64,000 bases of DNA. It comes from an uncultured Planctomycetaceae bacterium. Lineage in GTDB: Bacteria; Planctomycetota; Planctomycetia; Pirellulales; Thermoguttaceae. The DNA lies in contig CAMJTU010000007.1 of NCBI GenBank assembly GCA_946408825.1, forward strand, positions 1-64,000, written 5' to 3'. Of this stretch, positions 34,466-43,241 are shown piece after piece. Under the pieces are notes generated by a model that did no database searches, was not told where the DNA came from, and saw only the letters and a program-made list of their open reading frames with translations. Made by a program: the position numbers and the translations under genes. How positions within the stretch are numbered: position 1 is the first letter of the stretch; each line of letters starts with the position of its first letter.

Positions 34466-37312
34466 TCAGCTTGGTTTGGATTCAGAATTCTTTCCCTTTT
34501 CCTCTTCTTCGTCCGCGCCGTCGCCGTAGCCATAACCAGAGCCGTAACCGGCGCCATAACCGCCGCCGTAGCCGTTGCCATAACCGGCTCCGTAGCCGGC
34601 GCCATAGCCGCCGCCGTAGCCGTTGCCATAGCCGCCGCCGTAGCCGGCGCCATAACCGCCGCCGTAACCGGCGCCATAACCGCCGCCGTAGCCGTTGCCA
34701 TAGCCGCCGCCGTAGCCGCCATAACCGTAACCGTAACCGCCGTAACCGCCGTATCCGCCTCCGCCATAGCCGTAACCGTAGCCATAGCCGCTGCCGTATT
34801 CGCCGGAAGACTCTTCTTCGATCGCCAATTCGTTATAGAAGTGGTGTTTCGCGTAGAGGTTGACCATGCAGCCGAGGAGATTTGCGCCAACTTCCGCAAG
34901 GCTCTTGACGCCGGTGATAACGTCGGGACGACCTCGACGACGAATACGGAAGATGTAGAAGACGCCGTCCACGCGAGGCGCGATCGATTGCGCGTCGTTC
35001 ACGTAGAGGATCGGCGGCGCGTCGATGAGCACCACGTCGTACTTCTCACGAAGATCCGCGAGGAGTTGGTCAAAGTTTTGACTCGCAAGAAGTTCGGCGG
35101 AATTCTTACGCTTCGTTCCAGACGTCATGACATACAGGTTGCTAATCGGCGTTTCATGCGTGGTCGAATCGATATCGGCCGTTCCGGAAAGAACGTTGGA
35201 AAGTCCTTCGTCATTAACAAGTCCGAACCATTTGTGAACGTCCGGCTTCCTCATGTCGCCGTCGATCAAAAGCACCTTCTTGCCCGCTTCCGCAACCTTA
35301 ACGGCAAGGTTGGAGATGCACATCGTTTTACCGTCGCCCGGGTGAGGACTCGTGCCCATAACGATCACGCACCCGCTGCCCTTACGTTGACTAAAGAGTC
35401 TGGTACGCACCTGACGGAAAAGTTCGCTCATCTGGTCGTTCGAATGATAGTACGCAAAGAGCGCGGGGTCGGGCAAATGCGCTTCGAGATTTTCTCGACG
35501 CTTCTTCGGCGTAATATCCTTGAACCGCGTCATAAAGGACGGAATCTGGACAAGAATCGGGATTCGGCAAGCGCGAACGACTTCCGTCGGCGTATGGAAC
35601 GTCGCGTCCGTGACGTCGACGAGATACGCGATCGCAACGCCGAGAATCACGCCTAAGATGAAACCAACGGCGATGAAGCGGAACAGGTTAGGATAAACCG
35701 GGTTCATGTTTGCCGACGCCTGCGACAGCACCTCGACTTGGTACGTGTTGACGTCGCTCATGAGCGCGAGCTGTTTCAAGCTCTGATCCAAGTGTTCCTG
35801 CATCGACTTAAGAGATTCGATCGACAGTCTTTTCGTTTCAATCGTCTCGCGATACTCGGTAATAGCTCGAACTTCGTCGTCCTTCGCTTCGACGTAAGTG
35901 TTGATCTTCGACTTTTCTTCGCGCAATTCGCTCATGCGTTGTTGCAACGCGTCGAGATACGTTTGGAGCAACTGCGAGTACTTGATAAGACCGATTCGTC
36001 CCGTTTCTGACGAGGTTTCCTCTCGGCTTCTTTCGACTTCCTGCTCGAGTATACTGATCTGATCGCTGATCTGTTTAACCAACGGGTGATCGTCTGAATA
36101 TTGATTCTTCGCCTTGAGCAGTTCAAGTTGAAGATTTTGAATTTTATCCTGGATAGAACCTTCAGCTCTGTTGATGACAAGATTGGTCGCCATCATTTCC
36201 GCGTCGCCGGAACCTCGCGCGGTCGCCATAAGAGTGCCAAGAACGCCCTCGTCCTCGCCGCTACTAAGAAGCGCCATGATTTCTGTTTCTGGCAAATCTT
36301 CAATCTTTCGATTGGCAATCGCCGTCTCAAGCGATTCCACGCGGTTTTCAAGTCGAAGAAGCTGGAAGTCGATGTCGACCATATTTTCGCTCATTTTAAC
36401 GAGCGAGGTCAGGAGCGGGTTGTTCTCCTCGCTTCCGATAAACGTAACGTCGGAAGTCTGAATAAATTCGAAGAGATCCTTTTTCTTCTCTTCAATATCC
36501 GCCTCAATCTCCAACTTCGAGTCTTCAATTGCCGACCGAACGTCGCTGTTCGTGCGGTTATATTTCTCTGTAAAATATATCTGATACTGTTCGACGACCG
36601 TATTTACAATCATCGCCGCCTCGAACGGATTAAGCGATTCGCAAACAATCGTCAACGTATTAGCGTCTTTAAAGTCGCGCTGATCGCCGCCTATCTTAAC
36701 GGAAAGCATTCCTTTCAGCGCATTAATCGCGTTGTCTTCGTTCTCTTTAACCCAGTCCGAATTAGGGTCGATCGTACGCATCATCTTGCGCTTGTCGGGA
36801 TTGGTAGCAATTTCACGCCAAGCGTTTGCAAGAATCTGATACGACTTCACAATAATCGCGTGAGTTTCAATCTTCTCGCCACGAAGGTTGCTCGACGTGA
36901 TGCCCGCGCCGCGTTCAACGCCGCTAAGAACCGTCGCAGAGTTTGTCGCCGGAATAAACAAACTCGCGCTCGCCGCATACCTCTTCGGTTGATTGATGAA
37001 AAGATAGCCCGCAACCGCCGTCGACGCGACCGCCATAAGAATGACGATCCACGCTTGACGTTCCAGAATGTTGACAAAGTCAAAGAGGTTTAATTCGCGA
37101 CCAGTCCGCGGCGACGATTGCAACGTGCCCGAAACTGAACGTTGCATTGTTTCCGAACTACGACGACTGCTACGCGTTTTCGTTCGAGAATGCGTGGACT
37201 TAGAAGCGCCTCGTTGCGCCTGCCGCTCGGTCGACGATCGATCAACATTCTGACCGGAATCGCCGACATTCTTCGGCGTGTTGGACGATTGATTTTCGGG
37301 AATGTTAGCCAT
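34466..37312 (-). CDS. Polysaccharide co-polymerase / bacterial tyrosine autokinase (Wzc-like) with a Gly-Tyr repeat tail
   Basis: A 948-residue inner-membrane protein for exopolysaccharide export. The N-terminal about 75 residues are Ser/Thr/Arg-rich and disordered. A Wzz-type domain has membrane segments at about 96-115 and 545-570 with a long helical periplasmic region between (including EREETSSETGRIGLIKYSQL, and coiled coils). The cytoplasmic BY-kinase domain has Walker A GTSPHPGDGKT (about 655), Walker A' LLIDGDMRKPDVHKWFG and Walker B VVLIDAPPILY. The C-terminal tail (about 838-935) is built from GYG, GGGY, GAGY and GNGY units with about 27 Tyr, then an acidic/Ser end. BY-kinases normally end in a cluster of a handful of Tyr that are autophosphorylated; this one is far longer and Gly-spaced. 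No other capsule gene lies next to it. Confidence 0.92.
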   Translation of the reverse strand: MANIPENQSSNTPKNVGDSGQNVDRSSTERQAQRGASKSTHSRTKTRSSRRSSETMQRSVSGTLQSSPRTGRELNLFDFVNILERQAWIVILMAVASTAVAGYLFINQPKRYAASASLFIPATNSATVLSGVERGAGITSSNLRGEKIETHAIIVKSYQILANAWREIATNPDKRKMMRTIDPNSDWVKENEDNAINALKGMLSVKIGGDQRDFKDANTLTIVCESLNPFEAAMIVNTVVEQYQIYFTEKYNRTNSDVRSAIEDSKLEIEADIEEKKKDLFEFIQTSDVTFIGSEENNPLLTSLVKMSENMVDIDFQLLRLENRVESLETAIANRKIEDLPETEIMALLSSGEDEGVLGTLMATARGSGDAEMMATNLVINRAEGSIQDKIQNLQLELLKAKNQYSDDHPLVKQISDQISILEQEVERSREETSSETGRIGLIKYSQLLQTYLDALQQRMSELREEKSKINTYVEAKDDEVRAITEYRETIETKRLSIESLKSMQEHLDQSLKQLALMSDVNTYQVEVLSQASANMNPVYPNLFRFIAVGFILGVILGVAIAYLVDVTDATFHTPTEVVRACRIPILVQIPSFMTRFKDITPKKRRENLEAHLPDPALFAYYHSNDQMSELFRQVRTRLFSQRKGSGCVIVMGTSPHPGDGKTMCISNLAVKVAEAGKKVLLIDGDMRKPDVHKWFGLVNDEGLSNVLSGTADIDSTTHETPISNLYVMTSGTKRKNSAELLASQNFDQLLADLREKYDVVLIDAPPILYVNDAQSIAPRVDGVFYIFRIRRRGRPDVITGVKSLAEVGANLLGCMVNLYAKHHFYNELAIEEESSGEYGSGYGYGYGYGGGGYGGYGGYGYGYGGYGGGYGNGYGGGYGAGYGGGYGAGYGGGYGNGYGGGYGAGYGAGYGNGYGGGYGAGYGSGYGYGDGADEEEEKGKNSESKPS
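34520..34800. repeat. Degenerate short tandem repeat encoding the Gly-Tyr tail
   Basis: Imperfect 6- and 12-nt units (CCGCCGTAGCCG, GGCGCCATAACC and variants) repeat for about 280 nt inside the tyrosine autokinase gene. Synonymous differences between units (TAG/TAA/TAT context on the plus strand, that is TAC and TAT Tyr codons on the sense strand) show they have diverged at DNA level while keeping the Gly/Tyr pattern. Confidence 0.85.
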
Positions 37313-38742
37313 GTGCCTTACCTGACTTTATTGAAACTAACGCGTAAAAAACGAAGCTCTTAGTAAAATAACCTTGTGCGCTATCTGACGTTTTCGACCT
37401 TCCGTTGTTTCAGAAAGTTTAAGAGGATTCTCAAAAAACCAACCGACAACTCAAGGATTTTTAGTACGACAGTCAAGCTCCGTCTAGTTCGTATCAACTT
37501 TCTTCTTAGGAAAATTCCATCTTTCCCAAAAAAGCGAAAGAACCGCTATGAGTATAAACAAACATATCTTTTAAGAAAAGAGCGGTTTTTGATCCCTATA
37601 TCTATCGACGTCACAAAATTTTACAATCAACTAAAAAAATAAAGCTATAACTAAAATAACAAAATATATAATATATTTAAAATATACAATTTATAACTCC
37701 TTTTATTATCAAAATTATCTTTAAACAAGGTGGTTTAAATAAAATTTAACAACAAATTAAAAGCGTTATTAAGAAAATAATAATAGAATATTCTACGGTA
37801 TATAAAAAAGATATATAATAAAGAGAATATAGAAAAGAAAATATTATCAAATAAAAATTTTTATTTTTTCTGAAAAAATTTCTTTTTAGTTATGTAAAGC
37901 GACCGAGAAATGAATCTGAAGTCTCGCTTTTCACGATTTAAGTCGATTTTGGATTACTGCGTTTACGGTCTCATAACGACAAAAATCAAGACGTCATAAC
38001 CCAAGTAACGACAAGGCGTTTCTCAACTTTGAGCCGTATTCTAATCGTTCATGATCTCAAAAGCGCTAATTACTTTTCCTTCTTTAACTTATCAATAATA
38101 AGCAATTAGCGCGACGTTTACGTTTTTCAAAACGCTTCAACGCAATCGCCGCATACTTTCAAAATTTGTTTCTGAATCAACAAAACGGGAATAGCGTCGC
38201 TTGATCGTCAACTAATTATCGCCGATGGTGTAAGCGCTTAGAGATGGAGTATTTACCGTCTCAAAACTCGTAGACTTTCGTTAAGAAGAAACACTATCTG
38301 ACTAACTACTCTTATCTTTTTAACGACAAAAGGCAATTATGAGCCTTTAAACATGAGGAAATCTATACTTAACGACATTTCCCTTATCTATCCATAAAAA
38401 CGTCATAGCTCTGTTTTGTTAGAGAACGCATTTCTACGAGGCGGTTATCGAACGCCACGGATGACAGATTAAGCGCTGAGCAAAAGCTTTCCTCAGTTTT
38501 TCATATGCGGCGCTTTAAAAAATGCAATCCGCTTCGTTCTTCGCTATAGACTGAGAAAACGTCAATCGACGTAGGTAATCTTGCAGAAATCGAGATACGA
38601 CGTCGACAAACAGGCGTCAGCCCGTATAAGAATTATAGCATTACGTCAAGAAATAGAAAAAGGCGCAATAACATAGCAGTTCGTCAACTAAGACGACGTT
38701 GCTACGCTATACGCTTCTTACAACAAAAAACGAACGAAGAGA
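37313..38742. other. AT-rich gene-free stretch upstream of the tyrosine autokinase gene
   Basis: About 1.4 kb without a convincing gene. Positions 37640-37870 are almost pure A and T, unlike the GC-richer coding DNA. A possible hairpin AACCGCT/AGCGGTT followed by T occurs at 37541-37590. A nested inverted repeat lies at 38063-38112: outer arms GCGCTAATT/AATTAGCGC, inner arms CTTAT/ATAAG. The stretch may be a long leader or promoter region, a decayed locus, or an unrecognised non-coding RNA. Confidence 0.5.
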
Positions 38743-38761
38743 GGAACAGGAAAACTGTTCC
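38743..38761 (-). terminator. Hairpin after the small exported protein gene
   Basis: GGAACAG and CTGTTCC form a perfect 7-bp stem with a 5-nt loop, about 70 nt beyond the stop codon at 38832. On the minus strand a T run follows only after some 15 nt, so the terminator call is moderate. Confidence 0.45.
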
Positions 38762-38831
38762 CCTCGACGCTCATTTTATTCCTGTCTTGAGCCTAAGCTC
38801 AGTCCCCGTTCGGCTGAGGAGCGAAGGAGAC

Positions 38832-39458
38832 TCATTCAGCGGTTTTACTGGCAGTGGCAAGCGCGACAGCGAGACCAGCGATACCGCCGGCAAGCCCAAG
38901 AGCGCCAAGAAGACCAAATCTTCTGCCGCCAACGCCTTGGCCATAACCATATCCGCCATAAGCGCCGTCATAATAACCGGGAATCATGCCCGCGGTATTC
39001 GTGGACGTGGTCGTAGGAGTCGAGGCGAGATAATTCGGAGTAGCGGCGTTGCTCGCAGGAGCGACCGGCTGAGCGGCGGCTTCAGGGTTGTAAACACGAA
39101 GTCCATCGGGACCAAGTTCAAGGTCGACAGGAGCGGCGCCTTCATTGTCGCCCTGCTGAGCTTCTTGCGAAACGACTTCCGTCGTGATGGAGCCGAAATA
39201 GCCGGTCGACTCTTGTTCGGCGGAAATGAAGTAGGTTCCAGCCGGGAGATTGTCGATCGTGACGCCTTCGCCCTCAGGAGCGTTGACGGTGTCTTCAGCG
39301 ACTTTATTGCCGTTGAGGTCCATCACGGTGTAGTGAATGTCCTGAGACGGAGCGACGCCGTCGGAAGTACGAGAGAGGAAACGAACCTGATTCGCCTGAG
39401 CGACGGCGATGAACGCCAAAACAGCAACGCAGACGATCGTAGCAATGATTTTTTTCAT
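38832..39458 (-). CDS. Small exported protein with a Tyr/Gly patch and a C-terminal hydrophobic helix
   Basis: A 208-residue protein from ATG 39458 (GGATAATGGTGG upstream); a longer in-frame extension lacks a signal peptide. The signal peptide is at residues about 1-22 (ending AVAQA). Residues about 25-95 look like a beta-sandwich with DLNGNKVAEDTV and VTIDNLPAGTYFISAEQE, resembling carboxypeptidase-regulatory/SpaA-like modules. A Pro/Ala/Thr linker follows, then GAYGGYGYGQGVGGRRFG and a Gly/Ala-rich hydrophobic helix (about 185-203) that could anchor it in a membrane. Function unknown. The GYGYG patch echoes the tail of the neighbouring tyrosine autokinase. Confidence 0.75.
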   Translation of the reverse strand: MKKIIATIVCVAVLAFIAVAQANQVRFLSRTSDGVAPSQDIHYTVMDLNGNKVAEDTVNAPEGEGVTIDNLPAGTYFISAEQESTGYFGSITTEVVSQEAQQGDNEGAAPVDLELGPDGLRVYNPEAAAQPVAPASNAATPNYLASTPTTTSTNTAGMIPGYYDGAYGGYGYGQGVGGRRFGLLGALGLAGGIAGLAVALATASKTAE

Positions 39459-39815
39459 GGTACCACCATTATCCTTCAAATTTTGCGTGTAACACGCCTT
39501 TAGCCGAACAAGCACGCAGGAAGACTCCCACCCACTTTTCATCAATTCTATATGCCGCTTCAAAAAAATCAATATACTGTTAGCTATTTTTAGAGAAATT
39601 CTACATATTCTTGCTATCTTATGCCGTCCTATTTTTAAAACGCTACATATTGTGTAAACTAGGTAAGATAGATATGCTTTTTTATTGGTCTTTCAATATC
39701 GTTAAAGGTTTTCTGGCCAACGTAACGCAAATATTACTCTAGGGACAAAATCGAATCAAAAAAATATTTTACATTCTAACTAATGAAATTACAACGAGAT
39801 ACGTTCTATTTCATT
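39459..39815. other. AT-rich intergenic stretch
   Basis: About 357 nt with no gene; it includes the leader of the small exported protein gene. TATATT at about 39570-39575 on the minus strand could be a -10 box, but no good -35 box is seen. Confidence 0.4.
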
Positions 39816-40442
39816 TCAGGCGTCTCGATTCGTCAAAACATATTTCAGTTTCTCTATAGCGTCCGAAAGCTCGACTGCTATTGGCAGTTTTCTTCGGGTT
39901 AGAATTCCTAAGAAGGAATCGTAAAACCACGTCTGAGCGTCAGGATTCGCCTTAAATTTCGACAAAACGACGTCGGCGTCGACAAGCCTTAGACTTCGCA
40001 GGAGCGACGTTACGTTGTCGAGTTTATCGCACGCGGCGACAAGAAGCGTGTCGGGCTCGACGTCTTTCAATCGTTCTAAATACGCTTCTTTCCGTTCGCG
40101 CCAGGGCGCTTTGCGCGTCGAGTCGCTAGCCGTTGAATCAGAAACGTCCAGAACAATTCTCGCGACCGTGTCGCCAAACGCTTCTCTAACACGTTCAAGC
40201 GTCGGAATCCCGCCGCAATCCTCCACGACGTCATGTAGAAGCGCGGCAATCGCGACGTCTTCCGAAGCGCCATAATCGAACGTCAGTCCCGAAACGCGCA
40301 GTAGGTGCGACAGATACGGAACGGCGCCGTTTTTACGAAGCTGCGGACGATGCGCGTCCGCGGCAAATTTCAGCGCCGCGTCATAACGCTCGCTTAATGG
40401 TCCCGAACCAAACTCTTTGCTGAAACTCATTTTTACCAACAT
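39816..40442 (-). CDS. HD-domain phosphohydrolase (RelA/SpoT hydrolase-like)
   Basis: About 208 residues. The segment ALKFAADAHRPQLRKNGAVPYLSHLLRV followed by AIAALLHDVVEDCG (quoted as two motifs) is the metal-binding H...HD region of SpoT/MESH1-type pyrophosphohydrolases, and AACDKLDNVTSLLRSL supplies the later Asp and Asn. Only the hydrolase part is present, with no synthetase, so it may be a small ppGpp hydrolase or another nucleotide phosphohydrolase. The start is uncertain: ATG 40442 and ATG 40430 both lack a strong ribosome site, and the upstream gene stops 8 nt before 40442, so translational coupling is likely. It is the last gene of a four-gene run. Confidence 0.8.
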   Translation of the reverse strand: MLVKMSFSKEFGSGPLSERYDAALKFAADAHRPQLRKNGAVPYLSHLLRVSGLTFDYGASEDVAIAALLHDVVEDCGGIPTLERVREAFGDTVARIVLDVSDSTASDSTRKAPWRERKEAYLERLKDVEPDTLLVAACDKLDNVTSLLRSLRLVDADVVLSKFKANPDAQTWFYDSFLGILTRRKLPIAVELSDAIEKLKYVLTNRDA

Positions 40443-40450
40443 AACGACAG

Positions 40451-42208
40451 TCAATCGACGTCTCGACGGTTACGCGAAGCTTTCTCGAATTTATCCCGCG
40501 CTTCAAGACCGTCAAATTCAATCGCGCCGACGCTGTCGAGCAGTCCAATCGTTATTGTCGCTTCCTTAGCGCGGGCTGGAACTGAAACGTCGTTTGAAAA
40601 CTCTTCCCATGCGCACGGCGCCAAGGGAACGTCGACGACTACCGCCGACCCTACTGATTTACGACTGTGATCAAAAAAATCTATTCGAACAAGTTCCGCC
40701 GTCATGCGACCTTTTCGGGATTCTAACGAAGATATACGGTACGCTCCTGAAACGGCGAGTTTTTTTACCGTCGAACCGTCGACGGCAAAACTCTGACTCA
40801 TCTGACAACGCAATTCGCGCTCCCGTTGATTGTTTTTAACCGCTTCGCCCTCTTCCGTTATTTCCACGCGCTCTTCAGGAAGCGTCGCCGCCCTTATCCG
40901 TTCTTCATTTCGATCCTGCTTCGCGTGATTGAGCGCAATCGACGCGTTTTCAAATAGGCAAGCCTTCGTCCCTTCGAAAGAGCCGACTTGATCGACGACT
41001 CTAAAATTCCAAGCGTCATACCATCCTTTAGGCGTTGGAGAAATCGCTTGAGAAGAGATTTTTTCGTCTTCCGCCGTCCGTTCCGCCGCGGCGCCTGAAT
41101 TCACGCCGGCGGCGTTTTTGAGAAGAGGCGCGGGATCTAGCTCCTCGAAGCCGCCGCCTATAATTGAAGGCGAGGACAAAGATCGCGGCGACGCCTCGTT
41201 GTTTAACGGCTCGACGCGCGTCGGGATGAGAGGCGTCTCGTTCAGCGTTCCGTCCTCCATTTTTTCGCCAAGAACAAACAATTGACGAAAATTATCTCCC
41301 ACCGGCGCGACGATTTTTCCCCCGTCTTTGAGCTGTTCGACCAACGACGAAGGAACCTCTTCAATAGCGCGCGTTACGAGAATTTTATCAAAAGGAGCGA
41401 AGTCCGGTCGCCCTTCCGAGGGATTTCCTTCTTGAAGAAAAACGTTTGTGTAACGTAACTTTTTACAGACGTCGGCGGCGTGTTTTACAGCGCCGCGATC
41501 AGAGCCGACGCCGTAAACTTCCGCGGCAAGTCCGCTTAAAATTGCGGTCGGATAACCGCTTCCCGTTTCAACGATCAGAACCCGGTCGTCTTTTTGAAGG
41601 TCAAGCGCTTCTACGGCAAACGCAAGGTCAAAGGGACGAAACTCGTGAAATCCGTCGTCAAGCAAAACTTCAGCGTCTTTATAGGCGGCGTCGCGTTGCT
41701 TCCTCGGAAGAAACTCCACTCTCGGAACGCGCGTAAAGACGCGAAGAACGCGAACGTCGTAAAGTTTTTTTGTCGGAATGAGCGCCTCGACGGTCATGCG
41801 CGTCGCGCCTAGATCTTTGGGATAACGTTTTTCCCATTCCTCGACCGAAAGAGGCGCTGAGGAAGAAGAAGGCCGGGCGTTTTTCTTTTCCAGCGAGCCT
41901 TTTTTAGATTTTTCTGTTTCTTGATTCTCCCTGGAAACGTTTTCCTTCTTCGGAACTCCGTCAGACGCTTTCTTTTTTGAAGAATCTCGATCTAAATCAG
42001 AAGACGTTTTGGGCCTGTTTTTCTCTGATTGAACCTGAGACTCGTCGTTTTTCGAAGTCGTTCGCGACGCTTGTTCAACGTTCTGAACGGGACGCTCGGG
42101 ATTCTCTTGTCGAGTTTCCGGGGAGCGTAACTTGACCTCGACGGCGAGAGAGGAATTGAAAAAAAGACACGAACACAATAACGCGGCGAACACAATCGTT
42201 CTTTTCAC
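40451..42208 (-). CDS. Exported protein with a protein-L-isoaspartate O-methyltransferase-like domain
   Basis: About 585 residues from GTG 42208, which follows GGAGGAACT; the encoded N-terminus (KRTIVFAALLCSCLFFNSSLAVEV) is a signal peptide (given here only as residues 1-25), and the downstream Cys-x-x-x could alternatively be a lipobox. Residues about 30-130 are Lys/Glu/Ser-rich and disordered. Residues about 135-340 match PCMT: RVPRVEFLPRKQRDAAYKDA, DRVLIVETGSGYPTA (SAM-binding motif I) and GGKIVAPVGDNFRQLF. The C-terminal about 240 residues are beta-rich and unassigned. PCMT repairs isoaspartate using SAM, which is not known outside the cytoplasm, so export with an intact motif I is odd. 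It lies between an ABC ATPase gene and an HD hydrolase gene. Confidence 0.75.
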   Translation of the reverse strand: MKRTIVFAALLCSCLFFNSSLAVEVKLRSPETRQENPERPVQNVEQASRTTSKNDESQVQSEKNRPKTSSDLDRDSSKKKASDGVPKKENVSRENQETEKSKKGSLEKKNARPSSSSAPLSVEEWEKRYPKDLGATRMTVEALIPTKKLYDVRVLRVFTRVPRVEFLPRKQRDAAYKDAEVLLDDGFHEFRPFDLAFAVEALDLQKDDRVLIVETGSGYPTAILSGLAAEVYGVGSDRGAVKHAADVCKKLRYTNVFLQEGNPSEGRPDFAPFDKILVTRAIEEVPSSLVEQLKDGGKIVAPVGDNFRQLFVLGEKMEDGTLNETPLIPTRVEPLNNEASPRSLSSPSIIGGGFEELDPAPLLKNAAGVNSGAAAERTAEDEKISSQAISPTPKGWYDAWNFRVVDQVGSFEGTKACLFENASIALNHAKQDRNEERIRAATLPEERVEITEEGEAVKNNQRERELRCQMSQSFAVDGSTVKKLAVSGAYRISSLESRKGRMTAELVRIDFFDHSRKSVGSAVVVDVPLAPCAWEEFSNDVSVPARAKEATITIGLLDSVGAIEFDGLEARDKFEKASRNRRDVD

Positions 42209-42246
42209 AGTTCCTCCGGATTCAAAATACGACGTCTTCACGTACG

Positions 42247-43206
42247 TCAAGCGGTAACGCCGCGCGTCAACGTCATGAAAGCCGTTTCAAGGTTAATTTC
42301 TTCTTCACGGAAGGATTTCACGCGAAATCTACGTTCAATAAGTCGCGTAAGAAGCGCGGAATAGTCGTCAAGTCCTAATCCCTTTTTGATAAAAACGCGA
42401 ATCGCGCCAGACCGATCTAGTTCTACGTTGTCGACGACGGCGTCGTCTGAGAGGAACTTCATGCATTCCTCGGTCTTCTTCTTGTTTGTTTCTGGGTCAG
42501 GTTCCGCAAGTTCGACGAGAACGGCAATTTGATCGCGTACGCGACGCATAACGTCTTCAACTTTCGCGTCTACGAGCAACTCTCCGCGCTCAATAATGCC
42601 GACTTTATTGCAAACGTCGGCGAGCTCTGGAAGAATATGGCTCGAAACCATAATCGTCTTCCCTTTGCCGCCAAGACGTTTTAAAAGTTCGCGAATCTCT
42701 ATTCGCGCGCGCGGGTCAAGACCGCTCGCAGGCTCGTCTAAAAGGAGGACTTGAGGATCGTGGAGGAGAACGCGCGCAAGCCCAAGACGCTGCGTCATTC
42801 CACGACTAAGGCTGGTTACGAGCGCCTCGCGCTTATACCCCAAATCGACAAGTTCTAACACTTCGTTGCACACACGGCGACGCGCTTCGCCGCGAACTCG
42901 ATAAGCGGCGGCGAAGAATTCGAGATACTCGATCACCTTCATATCGTCGTAAACGCCGAAAAAATCAGGCATAAAACCTATTATACGACGAATTTCTTTA
43001 GGCTTAGTGTAAATCGACATGCCGCATACGTACGCTTCGCCCCAGGTAGGTTGCAGCAGCGTCGCAAGCATTTTCATTGTCGTCGTCTTACCGGATCCAT
43101 TAGGACCGATGAATCCGAAAAGATCGCCTTCGTTGAGTTCAAGCGTAAGGTTCTTCAACGCGAAGAGTTTGCCGTATTGTTTAGTTAATTCTTCTGTTTT
43201 AATCAT
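42247..43206 (-). CDS. ABC transporter ATP-binding protein (ABC-2 type)
   Basis: A 319-residue ATPase: Walker A GPNGSGKTT (about 34-42), Q-loop region IGFMPDFFGVYDDM, signature LSRGMTQRLGLA, Walker B VLLLDEPASGLDP and the H-loop VSSHILPEL. The C-terminal about 90 residues are an accessory domain common in the CcmA/NatA group. The ATG at 43206 has no good ribosome site, which suggests coupling to the gene ending 36 nt upstream. No classical permease is adjacent; the upstream gene encodes a multi-helix protein that could be the partner. Confidence 0.9.
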   Translation of the reverse strand: MIKTEELTKQYGKLFALKNLTLELNEGDLFGFIGPNGSGKTTTMKMLATLLQPTWGEAYVCGMSIYTKPKEIRRIIGFMPDFFGVYDDMKVIEYLEFFAAAYRVRGEARRRVCNEVLELVDLGYKREALVTSLSRGMTQRLGLARVLLHDPQVLLLDEPASGLDPRARIEIRELLKRLGGKGKTIMVSSHILPELADVCNKVGIIERGELLVDAKVEDVMRRVRDQIAVLVELAEPDPETNKKKTEECMKFLSDDAVVDNVELDRSGAIRVFIKKGLGLDDYSALLTRLIERRFRVKSFREEEINLETAFMTLTRGVTA

Positions 43207-43241
43207 CGGATTTTCAAGAGCAAACGTTAGGAAACGTCAAG

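Noticed and set aside
34520..34800. Possible CRISPR array because of regular short repeats
   Set aside because: Units are 6-12 nt, contiguous without spacers, and lie inside a coding frame as Gly-Tyr codons.
34238..35656. Plus-strand 472-codon open frame with Val/Ala repeats opposite the tyrosine autokinase
   Set aside because: It is antisense to the Gly-Tyr repeat and kinase domain; the Val-Ala-Ile-Ala repeat is just the reverse reading of the same repeat.
37376..37642. 88-codon plus-strand frame in the AT-rich gap upstream of the tyrosine autokinase gene
   Set aside because: Lys/Arg/Phe-rich product without motif or ribosome site; likely chance in AT-rich DNA.
37640..37870. AT-rich block considered as the replication origin
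   Set aside because: In the lines sampled, plus-strand C exceeds G on both sides, so there is no skew change here, and no DnaA-box-like sequence was noticed.
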